In this document: positions 9,332 to 20,255 of the stretch, in pieces
Position numbering within the stretch: position 1 is the stretch's first letter
Layout: each line of letters starts with the position of its first letter
Assembly (NCBI GenBank): GCA_008931825.1
Contig: QXVZ01032862.1
Location: 5,251-31,576 of the forward strand
DNA: 26,326 nucleotides
From: Phallusia fumigata
Lineage: Eukaryota; Chordata; Ascidiacea; Phlebobranchia; Ascidiidae
Direction of reading: 5' to 3'
Notes under the pieces: generated by a model
Told to the model about the DNA's origin: nothing
Database searches by the model: none
What the model saw: only the letters and a program-made list of their open reading frames with translations
Made by a program: the position numbers and the translations under genes

Positions 9332-10639
9332 ATGTTGCTGTATAAAACTGCTGAAGGCATTCTTCAAAAGGCCAAAAAGCATGAAGGCTCTATAAAAAAT
9401 TTAGTTTTCGCTGCAAACTACAAAAACCCAAAGCAGCTGTTTGCTTTAGTGTGTGAAACCCTCAAATACTGGGATGTGTTGGAAGAAATTATATCAGAAT
9501 CCAAATTTCGAAGCAAATTAAGTCCAGAGATGGCTGCACTTTTAGTCCATGACCAGTTGTTTGGCAGGGGAATACAGTGTGGTGGAAAGTTAAAGTTTTT
9601 GGTTGTAAAACATAAACTACAGCTCCAATCCACGCTTGTTCGAATAAAAGTAAAAATGGGTGCTGTAACTAATTCTGAACTTTTGTCAAAAGAAAAAAGC
9701 ATGCAACCTCTGCCTAAGTACTTGAGAGTCAACACCTTGCTGAATGACCAGCAAAGTGTTGTTGATCATTTTAAAAGCAATGGATACAGTACAACAACCA
9801 AAGAAACAAATTTTGGTAAAATGGAAATAAAAGTTGACAATCACATAGCTAATTTACTTACATTTCATCCTCGCACAGATTTACATGACAATTCCCTGTA
9901 TACCAGTGGAAAAATCATCTTTCAAGACAAAGCAAGTTGTATGCCAGCACAGATATTAGATCCACAACCAGGAACTGATGTCATCGATGCTTGTGCAGCA
10001 CCAGGAAATAAAACTTCACATATCGCAGCATTAATGAAAAATACAGGCAATGTTTTTGCTTTTGACCTTGATGTTAAAAGGCTTAAGACTATGAATAAAC
10101 TCCTCACAAAAGCAGGTGTTAAAAATTGCACAACAAAGTGTCAGAACTTTTTGCTAGTCAATCCATCAGATCCTGTATATTCAAAAGTGAGTTCGTTGTT
10201 GGTTGACCCTTCGTGTTCTGGTTCTGGAATTGTTAGTCGACTTTCACAATTTGTTGATCAGGAGAAAACTATTACTGAAACAAGACTGGCTGCTCTATCA
10301 GATTTCCAAACTAAAATTTTAAGCCATGCTTTATCATTTCCAAATGCAGAGCGAATTGTCTACTCTACTTGCTCAGTTCATGACACAGAAAATGAGGATG
10401 TCGTCAAAAAAGTATTGGCTCAAAATCCAAACTTTGTGCTACAGCATTGCATGCCAACTTGGGAGCGTCGAGGAAACCCAACAATGGGTCTTGAAGCTGA
10501 CAAGCTTATCCGATGCGATCCTGCCCATGATAAAACAAACGGTTTCTTTGTTGCGTTAATTGTTAAAAAACTTAAAAATGGGCTTAGCTCAGATAAAGCA
10601 AAGAAACCAAAACGAAAGCGACACAAAAATGTAAAATAA
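9332..10639 (+). CDS. NSUN5: 28S rRNA (cytosine-5) methyltransferase NSUN5
   Basis: NSUN5 (yeast Rcm1) places one m5C on large-subunit rRNA in the nucleolus, using SAM. The gene is one open frame of 435 aa. ATG at 9332 gives MLLYKTAEGIL, as human MGLYAAAAGVL; the in-frame GTG nine bases earlier is not needed. The N-terminal region has GSIKNLVFAANYKNPKQLFA and ALVCETLKY, as in human. Around residue 210-225, DACAAPGNKTSH is the SAM-binding loop. DPSCSGSG holds one conserved cysteine and YSTCSVH the catalytic one, as expected of NOL1/NOP2/Sun enzymes. The tail is Lys/Arg-rich (KKPKRKRHKNVK), suiting a nucleolar protein. AATAAA lies at about 10675. Unlike GEMIN6, SRP9, L2HGDH and BABAM2 around it, the coding region has no intron, so a retrocopy origin is possible. 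Confidence 0.95.
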   Translation: MLLYKTAEGILQKAKKHEGSIKNLVFAANYKNPKQLFALVCETLKYWDVLEEIISESKFRSKLSPEMAALLVHDQLFGRGIQCGGKLKFLVVKHKLQLQSTLVRIKVKMGAVTNSELLSKEKSMQPLPKYLRVNTLLNDQQSVVDHFKSNGYSTTTKETNFGKMEIKVDNHIANLLTFHPRTDLHDNSLYTSGKIIFQDKASCMPAQILDPQPGTDVIDACAAPGNKTSHIAALMKNTGNVFAFDLDVKRLKTMNKLLTKAGVKNCTTKCQNFLLVNPSDPVYSKVSSLLVDPSCSGSGIVSRLSQFVDQEKTITETRLAALSDFQTKILSHALSFPNAERIVYSTCSVHDTENEDVVKKVLAQNPNFVLQHCMPTWERRGNPTMGLEADKLIRCDPAHDKTNGFFVALIVKKLKNGLSSDKAKKPKRKRHKNVK

Positions 10640-11253
10640 TTTGTGTGGTTATTGGCATCTGTTGAGTAAGACAAAATAAATTTAATTAAATGGTCATCTT
10701 GACTGTTGATGTAAAACATGATCCATTTGCATGAAAATAACAACAAAATATCAGTTGACTCAAGTCAGTACAGCACCCAGTTTATCAGTGCTTCAACACA
10801 GTTCCATACAAATGCTGCACACCAGTTTAGTTGTAAAATATGTAATTATAACTACTTTTGTTTCTATGGCACCAATTTACAAGTGCAAAGCTAAATGTTT
10901 TGGTATGCATAAAAATTACACATTAAATGCTGGCAATTACCCTCTTAGTTTTGTAGCCACAGCCTAGTACAAATTAAAAAGCAAATAAAACAAATTAAAA
11001 GCAAGCAAATAAATAGCAGGGACACAGCTCATCTTGTAATGCTGCAAAACAATATTGCATGATAAATAACAAGATTAAAAGCAAATAAAAAACACCAGTT
11101 GCAGTAATAACACATAGCATTTAAAGATATTCTTTCTTTGTAGACAAACACACACACATATGTCATCGGTAAGATAAAAAACATTTCATTAAAAGCCTAA
11201 AACTTCACAACTCATAATCTGTAGAAATCTATCTAAGTGCAAAAGAACGAGAA
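10640..11253. other. Convergent 3' region of NSUN5 and L2HGDH with A-rich repeats
   Basis: The two genes end towards each other. NSUN5 has AATAAA at 10675. The stretch 10970-11095 is imperfectly repetitive, with CAAATTAAAA, AGCAAATAAAA and related words several times. A plus-strand frame at 10731-10967 has no family resemblance and is treated as chance. Confidence 0.5.
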
Positions 11254-14200
11254 TTAAAGTTTGAATCTTGTTTTGACTTCATCTGCCACCATTTGTGCAA
11301 TCGCCATTGATGAAGTGGCAGCAGGTGATGGGGCACTTCGAACATGCAGCATACGATTTCCCAAAGGCCCTGTCCCGCTGTCGAACACAAAATCATCTAC
11401 CAGGTTACCATCACCATCTAGTGGCTGAGCTCGGACTCCGGAAGGACCCCTGCAAAAATATTTCCATAGAATGTTACATTTGGTCCATGACCGTGTTTTG
11501 TAGTTTTTTACTATGTTTTCACAAATAGCCACATAACTGAGAATGTTTTTAGTTGGCAATATCTAAACCTCCTACATTCGCCAAAAATACGGTACAAATA
11601 AATATTTGAGATAAATAAAAGTCTCAAAATCATGAAGAATTGTTATGTATATTTTATGCTTTTAGTAAAGATATTATTTTTCATGTAGAATTACAATACA
11701 TATTGAATATATCTTCCCTATATTAGCAGTTGCTGTTTATTCTGACTGATTCCCGCATTCAAGATTGTTTTTTAACAATGTATCTTACTTTGTGACATCT
11801 TTGTTTGTCAATTCTGGAATAAATCTTTGGAGTTGTCGCACTTGAGCACTTCTGTTAGCCACTCTGTACAATTCACCGACTCCAGCTGTCAGGTTCTTTG
11901 TGACCAGTTTCCTCAAACCACTGCATACAAACAAAACAGTAACTTGACTTTCATGTATATATATTAGTTATTTTATCGTCTTAGGGTACAGAAGTTGACA
12001 TGATTAAATTGTGCTTTTTAAGTATTTTCCAAGTTGTACAATATATTTTACCAGTTAAGAGCAACACTGCAAGTTTTTTGTTTGATAAAACATATAAGGT
12101 TTAAACAGCAAAGCGGCACCGTAGTTGTGCTAATCCCGCTGTGACCTTGGCTGCCATTTTTTGAACTAATTTACATAGCTAACAATAATGTCAGTTAGAT
12201 GGTTGGTTGAATAAAAGTGAAAAAGAAAAAGAGGGCATGCAAGTTAACTGTACACCTTTTGTAAGAACAATTAAGTTAACCTTACATAAAAAGTTCAATC
12301 TCTACAAATTGAAAGTGCTGTTTTAGGCATAGTTTTAAGTACACTTTCTGCAATACAGATCATTAGTACATACCGAAACGCAACAGCTTCTGTAAAGTCT
12401 TTCAAGTTAAAATCAAAAAATTTGTAGCCTTCCCTTCGAAACGCAAGGACAGCATTTGGCCCCAACCAGACACTTCCATCCATACGTGGGGTGTAGTGTA
12501 CCCCAAGAAATGGAAACCTTGGGTCTGGAACCTAAAAATAGTAAATCAACAATTTATAAAAACATTTACGAGACCGAAATGAAAAGTGAAGATGCCGTAT
12601 AAAATAAATTTTCAAAATGGTTATTTTTAGGGGGAGAGTTAATGTCTCCCTGCTGTAGATAGTTTGTATGAACAACAGACTCTGTCATTTAACATTTTTC
12701 TCTAATTCCAGATCAACTAGTCTATAAATCGTTCCTTCGAGTAATTTGTACTGAAAGTCAGTGCATTATCTGTTAACTCCAAATGGAATTTACACAGCAC
12801 ATAACAAATATATATGCATATGACTGGATAAAAATCAACTCACAGGATAAATATTGCCATTGACAAGGTACTGCTTTTCAGGTTTAAGTACGAGGTAATC
12901 CCCACGGAAGGGGACAATCTTTGGTTCCATACTGCAGCCACATTTGGCAGCAAGCCGATCAGCAAATAAACCACCACAAACAACCATGTGCTTTGAGTTT
13001 ATAATTTGCTGCAAGAGGAAAAATACTTTCTTTTATTTTTGTTCTGAAAACACCTAAGATAATGGTTTGTACGGCATTGAGCATTTGTAGACATTATTTA
13101 ACACAACAAAAGTCATTTGGTATCAAAGGCAGCAAAAAAACTTACACTTTCATTTTTTCCCACTATAGTAATTGGAAATTCTGAGTCTGCAACAAAACAA
13201 ATTAAAATATTATGTAAACATTGTTAATCACATGCCAAAAGCAACCAATACCTGAACTTTCTTTAAAATCAGTCACTTCAAAACCAGTGTGAATGTTGCC
13301 ACCAAGTGATGAAAACTCCTTTCCATAAGTCCGAGCAACAAGACCAAAGTCAACAATGCCAGTTAGGGGGGAGTGAATTGCTTTTAAACCCTGATAAAAA
13401 CAACAAAAGGTTGTCCTATTGCTACTAGTCGGCATCTTAATTTTCATCCATATACATATGTTTGTACGTAAGTTATTTTCGACTTGGTGATTGTTTTAGT
13501 GAAATTGGGTCGCTATTATTTCTTTCACCAAGCGAAATAAACTCAACTCAAGTTATACTTTTCTACATGCACAGTCCCAGCTGAAAATTTCTGCTTTGCA
13601 AGTATTTAAAAGCTGTGCAACCTTCCAAGTTTATCACCAATCCATTGGGTTTACACTAATATTTTGGCTGTGTAAGTGTGCAGTAACCATTCTTGTAAAC
13701 TTTAAACAGCCATGCGATGAACCTGTTTACCAGCAAGTTTTACCTAATTACCTGGTACCTCACAATAGGGTTCAATTTGCTTTATTTCGTCCTTATCCAC
13801 CATTGATACAGAACACCCATTCTGCAAAGCTCGCTGGTATAAATCATCTAATCGTGGCAGTTCTTCTTGATTGACAGCTACAATTAACTGCAAAAAAATT
13901 ACATTCAATTGTACAAGCTTTAGTTAAGTATGTACAATCAGTGCACATTATAATATGTGACTCCTACATTCAGTGCACAGCAAACAATTTTTTAAATAGT
14001 TTGTAAAGTTACAGCATTTTTTGCTTTAGAAAACTGTTTCCTGCATTTCATCAAACCAAACATTTCCAATATTGTGAATACTAGCCCACAAATGCCAGAA
14101 TTTTTTTAACCGTTTCAGTTAAATAAAGCAGTATTTAATACAGTGGTTCTAAACCATTATATTATCAAGCCAAACCCTTCTGATTTTTCCAACCTTTTAT

Positions 14201-15616
14201 CGAACACCAAAAAATTACACAAGATGCCACAAAAAAGGCACAAGAAAGTTTGAAACCAAATGGAATAAGAACTGAAATGAAATCAACCTAATACAGATTT
14301 AATGATGGTACATTAGATTGATTTGTTTCTGTATTAAATCAGTGGCTCTTCACCAGAGTCGATTCCAGGATAAGAACCACTTAATGGGGGTTCGAACCCA
14401 GGATAGGAACCACTGATTTTCAGACATTTTGGTAATCTTCACACAAAACTGTTGCCCAATTACCTTTATAAGTTTATACTTTTATTGACAGTACCTTTCC
14501 AACTTTCTTGTATGGCACCTTCTGTTCATCACAGTACTTGTATGTCAACTTTAGACCTTCAACACAAAGCTTAGCTTTTAATGAGCCAGGTTTGTAATAA
14601 ATGCCAGCATGTATAACTCCACTGTTGTGTCCGGTTTGGTGAATGCCTATAAACATGCACTGAATTAAAACATAAATGACAATTCTGTTTTTTTAACCTT
14701 AATAAGCACACCAACAAACACAAAAATATTTTGTTAAATTTTAAATGCTGCTGAATTCACAGCAAATATTAGTCTAATTTTTTACTTATGTTTACCTATT
14801 TACCATAATTATTCTTATTTTTATTAAACAAAAACAAATAAAGAATCATTGAAAAACAAGTGTGATGTCACAATGCATTCAGTGACATTGTTAAATCATC
14901 ATAAATCTTTGAATATTATTTCTACCATATCAAAGCAGGTAAGCACTATAGTGTAGGTAATTTTGAAAACATGCACCACAACCAAATGTTGGAATAACTT
15001 ACTCAATTGGTCCTCCTTTTCAAGGACAGCATAAGATAGATTTGGCCATCGATGTACAAGCTCACGAGCAGTTGCCAAACCCACAATGCCTCCACCCACA
15101 ATTGTTACATCATAATTCTTCGCTGATATTGATGAAAATCTACACCGACATATAAATATAATCAACATGAGTCAATAAATTGTTTCAAACAAATTGGGAA
15201 GGTTTAAAGCAAAAATCATTTGGTCAATGAAAAACTTCAAAAAAGTTTGCAGCAGAAAAACTATTACCACAACTGCAAGTTACATAATTCTGGTAAAAAG
15301 GTAAATTAGCATTCTTAAGGCTACCTTTTGGACTAGCAAGTATTAGGAAACTATTTGAAGATCAAAAACCTTTAAAGCACACGCCCAATCAACAGACCAA
15401 AACCCTAATTACCTGATTGTTGATGTTTGCAACTGTAGTGCCGAGGGATAAAACCTTGCATTTGACACACATTTTAGTAAACTGCGGCTCATTTTGCAAA
15501 TTAAAAACAAGTAAAATACAAAAGCAACGCAACAAGCAAAAACTGACTAATTCAACAAAAACCGGCCTTACAAGTTACAACATCATAAAAACGCGGCACT
15601 TCGACAAAGCAAACAT
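11254..15616 (-). CDS. L2HGDH: L-2-hydroxyglutarate dehydrogenase, mitochondrial
   Basis: This FAD enzyme oxidises L-2-hydroxyglutarate to 2-oxoglutarate in mitochondria, clearing a by-product of malate dehydrogenase. Ten exons join in phase: 15616-15579, 15139-15003, 14646-14495, 13887-13759, 13390-13252, 13186-13146, 13008-12844, 12531-12374, 11920-11789 and 11449-11254, giving 428 aa (human 463). The start [16 protein letters not shown] is short, basic and hydrophobic, suiting a mitochondrial leader. [15 protein letters not shown] is the FAD-binding GxGxxG motif. Other conserved blocks are [74 protein letters not shown] and [13 protein letters not shown], close to the human enzyme throughout. 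All junctions are GT-AG. Introns carry an hAT-like element (14141-14415) and a 42-bp repeat (13510-13551). It shares a 559-bp upstream gap with BABAM2. Confidence 0.96.
13510..13551 (-). repeat. 42-bp repeat, copy 2
   Basis: This is the inverted counterpart of 9191-9232, inside the L2HGDH intron between the exons at 13887-13759 and 13390-13252. On the minus strand it starts TTGAGTTGAG and contains the same TTTCGCTTGGTGAA core. Four positions differ from copy 1. Confidence 0.5.
14141..14415. mobile_element. hAT-like inverted-repeat element in an L2HGDH intron
   Basis: The left end CAGTGGTTCTAAACCAT and the right end GGATAGGAACCACTG give matching CAGTGGTTC termini in inverse orientation. Near the right end there are extra internal copies of the terminal word (CAGTGGCTCTTCACC and AAGAACCACTT), so the edge may be duplicated or nested. 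GGGTTCGAACCC near the right end is a small palindrome. It has no coding capacity. The flanking 8-mers atttaata and attttcag match only partly. Confidence 0.5.
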
Positions 15617-16175
15617 GACTGGTGCACGTTCCAGCTCGGCGAAAAAATTTTGTTTCTTTTTTCTCTTTCGAAGTCTCACTTCTGACGCAGCAATATTTTT
15701 TGTGAATCGTCGGTTTATAGAGCTATTGACATCATTTTATTACGTATCGTTTTTGCATTATATTTTTTATTCGTTCTGGCTATTTTAAGTTTGTAGAAGA
15801 AAGAAATTACCATCCAACTTTTCATAAAGTCATAACTCATAACCTATATCTGAGCGTTTTTTTCCAAAATGCATTGAGAATATTCGACACACTTTGCTTA
15901 GCAGTGTCACATGCCGCCTTTAGGCTCTATTTGCAGCGTGTGAAAAGGTAAAACCCAACTAACTTTTACTTTGTTACCAATGGATTGTCGTCCACCTGTG
16001 ATTACGAATCGTCATTACAGGGCGGGGAATTCCCCGCAAATTATCTGTTGATTTTCTTGTAACAGATGTAAACACAAACCTGGTTGGTATTTTTGCTAAG
16101 GCAGCCTAAAACCGTGAGCTGAGTATCTAAGTTCACAAGTTAAAAATGTTATAGTAGTTCGTTTGCCGAAACAAG
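15617..16175. promoter_or_regulatory. Bidirectional promoter region of L2HGDH and BABAM2 with a 16-bp palindrome
   Basis: The two start codons are 559 bp apart and face away from each other. Within the gap, 16022-16037 is a perfect palindrome, GCGGGGAATTCCCCGC. Its core GGGGAATTCCCC fits the Rel/NF-kB consensus GGGRNNYYCC on both strands. A CCAAT box (accaatgg) lies near 15976. A plus-strand frame at 15417-15788 overlaps the L2HGDH first exon antisense and has no support. Confidence 0.6.
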
Positions 16176-19100
16176 ATGGAACTGAGCGAACTTAAACTTT
16201 TCCCATGGATTCGGCCTTTTGTGCTTCGACTAATTCAAGGGCCGACGGGATTCTGTGTTGGTGGTGTTAAGCCGGAAGACCCCATAAGCTCGTAAGAGAA
16301 AAATAATATCATTATAAGCTAGTCTAAATGGTATGATACAAGTGACTATGGATTGTGAAACTTTGAAAAAACTTAAACACTTGTTTACATTTATAAATTT
16401 AAATGTTGGTTTGGAAGTTAGGGTACCCTTTCAATTACCTTCGAAATTTGTGACACTCTTTTATCGCTTGATAGTTGAGCCACATATTTAAAACGTGTGT
16501 AGTCTTTTGAAGTTTATGTCAGTAAACAATGGCCAACAGCACCATTTTTGTCAATACAACTTACTTGTGTTTAGATCACCAGCAACAGCAAACCAAAGTC
16601 TTCGAAATATCAATGACATGTTTAGTGTCGCAATTCCATTTGCTGGAGAAATACTAAGAAGTATGCTTAAAAATTCTGAAAATAATTGTTTTGAAGCTAA
16701 TTTTGTTGTTTGTGTAAAAAAATGTTACTTATCAGACATGTGACATATTCTTCCTGAAAATATAAATGTAAAACAAAATATGATAACATTCGTTTTTGAC
16801 CTTGTTTCAGTGCAAATCATATTTGATGGAACAAACCCCGCTGCTGCCCCAGATATTATGTTACCGGATTATGAAGACTTTGATCCTGAATATGATGATA
16901 TCAAAAGTTTGTCAAAGTGGGACAAAACTGATGAGTTTTGCTTACTTAAAGCCATTCAAGATATTATGGGGTGACTGACAAGAGTTTTATTTGTCTTGTT
17001 TTTTCGAAGTTAAAAGTTGGAGCCAAAACTCTTTCCAACCTTTGTTGTAGGAAACACAAAGTATGTTTTTGTATTGCTTTCTGCATAATGGTGGAAGAAA
17101 TATATGCAAAGAATGTGAGAAACGACAAAAAACAACCCAATGAAATTTAATTATTAATATATTTCTATATTCAGCAGCATTTTTTGTATTAGCCCCACAC
17201 ATCTGATGTGAAAACCACAAGAGACTCAACAAAGTTAAAAAGAAGTTTCTACATTTTTCACTGTGTCATATTGTTTACTGATGACATAAATATAGCCACA
17301 TTTATTCACTTTTATTGGTTTACCACAGTATGTACAAAGAGCACCACCGCAAGAAATGTTCTGTACTTGATGAGAAATTTTCATCTGAACTTGAGGAATT
17401 GTATGCATCTGAATACAAAAACATTGAAGTTTGTTTAAAACGGGCAGATAAGGTTAGTGCACAAACAGTGTTAATTCGCAAGTTAGCCCAGAGTTTGATT
17501 CCATCTTAATCATAGAATGGAGTTCGAAAGATTGTGAACATTCTCATACAAATTGATGTTGACACATCAAGTCTTGAAGATTCCGATTCACCACCCCCTG
17601 ATATTTTCATTCACAGTCCACTTCTTCTGATCAAAAATGACTTTGAAGCAAACAAAGTTGTTCCATTGTTGTATTTGCCCCCAAGGATTGAGTAGTGAGT
17701 CTTATCATCAACCTACAATCTATTTCTCTACATATTTGGTATCATAAAGTGAAATTTATATTAACCCAGTATGCTGTCTGACTATTATTTAATTGTTTAT
17801 AATAGTTGGTCAGTTTGTTCAGGACTTATGACTAGAATAGAACAAAATCATGTCAAAAAAAATTTGTAGGTATTATGTTTGCTTACAAAAAGACTTTTGT
17901 ACATACATCTTGTTAGGAAACAAGCCCTAATTATTATTTATATTCATGCCCATAATGAACATGATTTCACACTATTTTTCTATCTAATGTCGGTTTGTTA
18001 TTTGGTCAACAAAACATCGTCCAAATTTGTTCAAATTTATGTGATAAATGGATATCTGATGTTGTGCACTTCTGTGCAGGCACCCATAAGTAAGATTTTA
18101 AAAACAGCAATATTAAATAAAGTGAGTCACCTAGAATTTCCCTATTTTGATAGTTGATACAATACAAAAGATTTAAGGGTTTTTGTGACTTTTGGTTTTC
18201 ATCTTTTTTACCCCAAATGATTGATTTATGTTTCAGAAACATATTACAAATAGTTTAATGACTTACAGCTTGTTTGGTGGCCGTGGTTCGCTGACTCCAC
18301 CAGTGCACACACCTGGGATAAGTTTTTTGACATACACAAACAAGATGAAGGAAAAACTACAAGATTCAATTAAACTATTGTCAGAGAGTTATGGAAAGCG
18401 AAGGGAATATGTTGCTGCATTTTTATCACTTTTTGCTGGGTAACTTTTTAATTTCTTTTTATTTGTCTTGTGATCAAGAAATACATTAGTTTGTAAAATT
18501 GACTTGCTGAATGCAAGACAATTTTAGTTCTGTTTTAAATTAATTCTATTGGTTAATTCTTTTTTCTAGACATTCTGTTGAGTACGATGCAAAAAGTTTT
18601 CACAGGATTTCCATGATTTTCAGCCACCAGACATTCTTTTTCTTAGTACATGGTAAGCACATAAATCTTGACTCTTCAGTGCTCTTTGACAGAACTATTT
18701 TCCATATTGTTCTTGCGGATGGTAAAAGTGCTTGAATAAGGTCCACTACAGTGGTTCCCAACCTTTTTTGATGCATTCCCCCTTTGCCTATACTGGAACT
18801 TTTCATTCCTCCCCTACCAGCCAAAAATCAGTGAAAAGTAATAATAAAAAGGTTCAAGCCAAAGATCTGCCTAAAAAGAAATACTATACATATCATGAAT
18901 AACTAACCAATTAAGTGGAAATTACTCCCTGGGGAGGAAATCCTTCCCAGTTGGGAACCACTGGTATACTAGCAGCTTCTTGTATTATTGTAGTTACCCT
19001 TAAATTTCTTTGCAACCAATTTACCTCTGGCCTTGTGTAAATCATTTGGTAAAATCAAGGTTCATTGGAATTTGAACTAATAAAATGCAGTGAAACAACT

Positions 19101-19635
19101 TGTTTGTTGAACTTTTTTTTGCACTTTCTCTATTATTAACTTTGTTCGTGTTAACTTATATTCACTTGCCTTCATAGGTACACACAGTTAATCATCACTC
19201 TTTTTTTATAGTGACATTGAGTCGATTTTTTCCCCGCGACCAACCATCCATAACTTTTCAATCTGCATACCATCTCAATAAGAAGAATCAGTTGTTCCAG
19301 TTAAGTTCATGTGATTATCCATACAGTCCAAGATGGCCAGGTACAGAAATGGCAAAACGCACAAGGTATTTTCCAGCACTGAAGTTTATACAAATAACAT
19401 TCATTCATTAATCAACTGGAACATTTTATGCATGTGGCGTATAAGGGTAGATGCCCATACATATTATTCCCAATCACCGCTAGGTGAGGAACTGACACCA
19501 GATTTGTGTGTATTAGCATCCACATGTACATGTTTTGGAAAATTTTTACCACATTTTTGCCTTCATTGCAGGTCGTTTATTCTTGACAAGATTGGACCTT
19601 TTAAGGACAGTTGCATTAAACAGGGAATGTTGTAA
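16176..19635 (+). CDS. BABAM2: BRISC and BRCA1-A complex member 2 (BRE/BRCC45)
   Basis: BABAM2 is the UEV-domain scaffold of two BRCC36 deubiquitinase complexes: nuclear BRCA1-A, which trims K63 ubiquitin at DNA breaks, and cytoplasmic BRISC. Nine exons join in phase: 16176-16291, 16575-16660, 16811-16970, 17329-17452, 17516-17694, 18269-18439, 18570-18652, 19212-19365 and 19572-19635, giving 378 aa (human 383). Matching blocks include IPFAGEILRMQIIFDG, PLLYLPPRIEY joined to LFGGRGSL, YGKRREYVAAFLS, VEYDAKSFHRISM, FPRDQPSITFQSAYH and YPYSPRWPGTEMAKR. The human counterparts include IPYAGETLKWDIIF, HKRREYIAAFLS and FPRDQPTLTFQSVYH. The exon at 18269 uses acceptor ACTTACAG; the earlier AG at 18240 would break the frame. 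Introns hold a repeat copy (18014-18219) and an hAT-like element (18749-18963). ATTAAA near 19823 may be the poly(A) signal. Confidence 0.96.
18014..18219 (+). repeat. Unclassified interspersed repeat, second copy, in a BABAM2 intron
   Basis: This segment parallels the minus strand of about 440-167. It includes CGTCCAAATTTGTTCAAATT, GATATCTGATGTTGTGCAC, a GCAATATTAAATAAAGTGAG block, CCTATTTTGATAG and TTTTGTGACTTTT ending ACCCCAAAT. It lies between the fifth and sixth coding exons of BABAM2. The pyrimidine tract and hairpin seen at the edge of the first copy are absent here, so this copy is shorter. Confidence 0.55.
18749..18963. mobile_element. hAT-like inverted-repeat element in a BABAM2 intron
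   Basis: The terminal repeats are near-perfect: CAGTGGTTCCCAAC at the left and GTTGGGAACCACTG at the right, 14 bp each. The flanking 8-mers gtccacta (18741-18748) and gtatacta (18964-18971) agree at six of eight positions, as an aged 8-bp hAT target duplication would. It is 215 bp long with no coding capacity. It is the best preserved of the four such elements in the window. Confidence 0.72.
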
Positions 19636-19864
19636 CGTGATGTTTTTTTTTCAAACTGACACGGTCATCACAACTGGACTACTTTTTATTGTTATTTTTG
19701 TGGCATTCTGACATTTGTTTACAAATGAAACCATTGTAAAACCATGGAGACAGGGCAATCAGTAATTATGACATCGTGCTGCAACTAACAGGCTGTTGCA
19801 AGACTTTTTTAATGTTATTTAAATTAAAAAAAATTTTGCTAAGTCAACAATTTTTTTGTGTGTA

Positions 19865-20091
19865 CCGATTCCCAAACTTTTTGTTTTGTGACACCTTCTT
19901 ACTGAGACTTATGAATCGCGGCACCCATACGGACAATGTAAAGTAAACTGTCGTTTTGCATTTTATTCAGTTGTAGACATCAAGCAAGTCGGTCTATTTT
20001 GCAAGCATTTTTACTGCCATACCTGGTAATACTTAACTCAATAAAACAACAATTCTAGTAAAATGGTTACGTCACCCCGGTTGGGACACTG
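19865..20091. mobile_element. Degenerate hAT-like inverted-repeat element
   Basis: The left end CCGATTCCCAAACTTTTTG with GTGACACC inside it, and the right end (reverse complement CAGTGTCCCAACCGGGGTG), resemble the termini of the other three elements in decayed form. It is about 227 bp long with no coding capacity and no clear target duplication. It lies just past the BABAM2 3' end. Confidence 0.45.
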
Positions 20092-20255
20092 CATTAGACG
20101 GTAGTCACGTACAATAAAAATCTAACTTTCCGTCTATTTCCCTAATAAACGCTGCCTTAAACCTGTACAAAAAACCGCAGAGTTGTGATTTGGTCCTTTA
20201 TTTATTTTCACCACCTCGTAATAGAGTAAATAATAAGCGAACATTTTGCGTCAAC

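Noticed and set aside
14380-14402. tRNA T-arm-like GGGTTCGAACCC
   Set aside because: There is no acceptor stem, D-arm or anticodon arm around it. It lies in the inverted-repeat element and is just a palindrome.
15417-15788. 123-codon plus-strand frame
   Set aside because: It runs antisense through the L2HGDH first exon and promoter, and the composition and residues look random.
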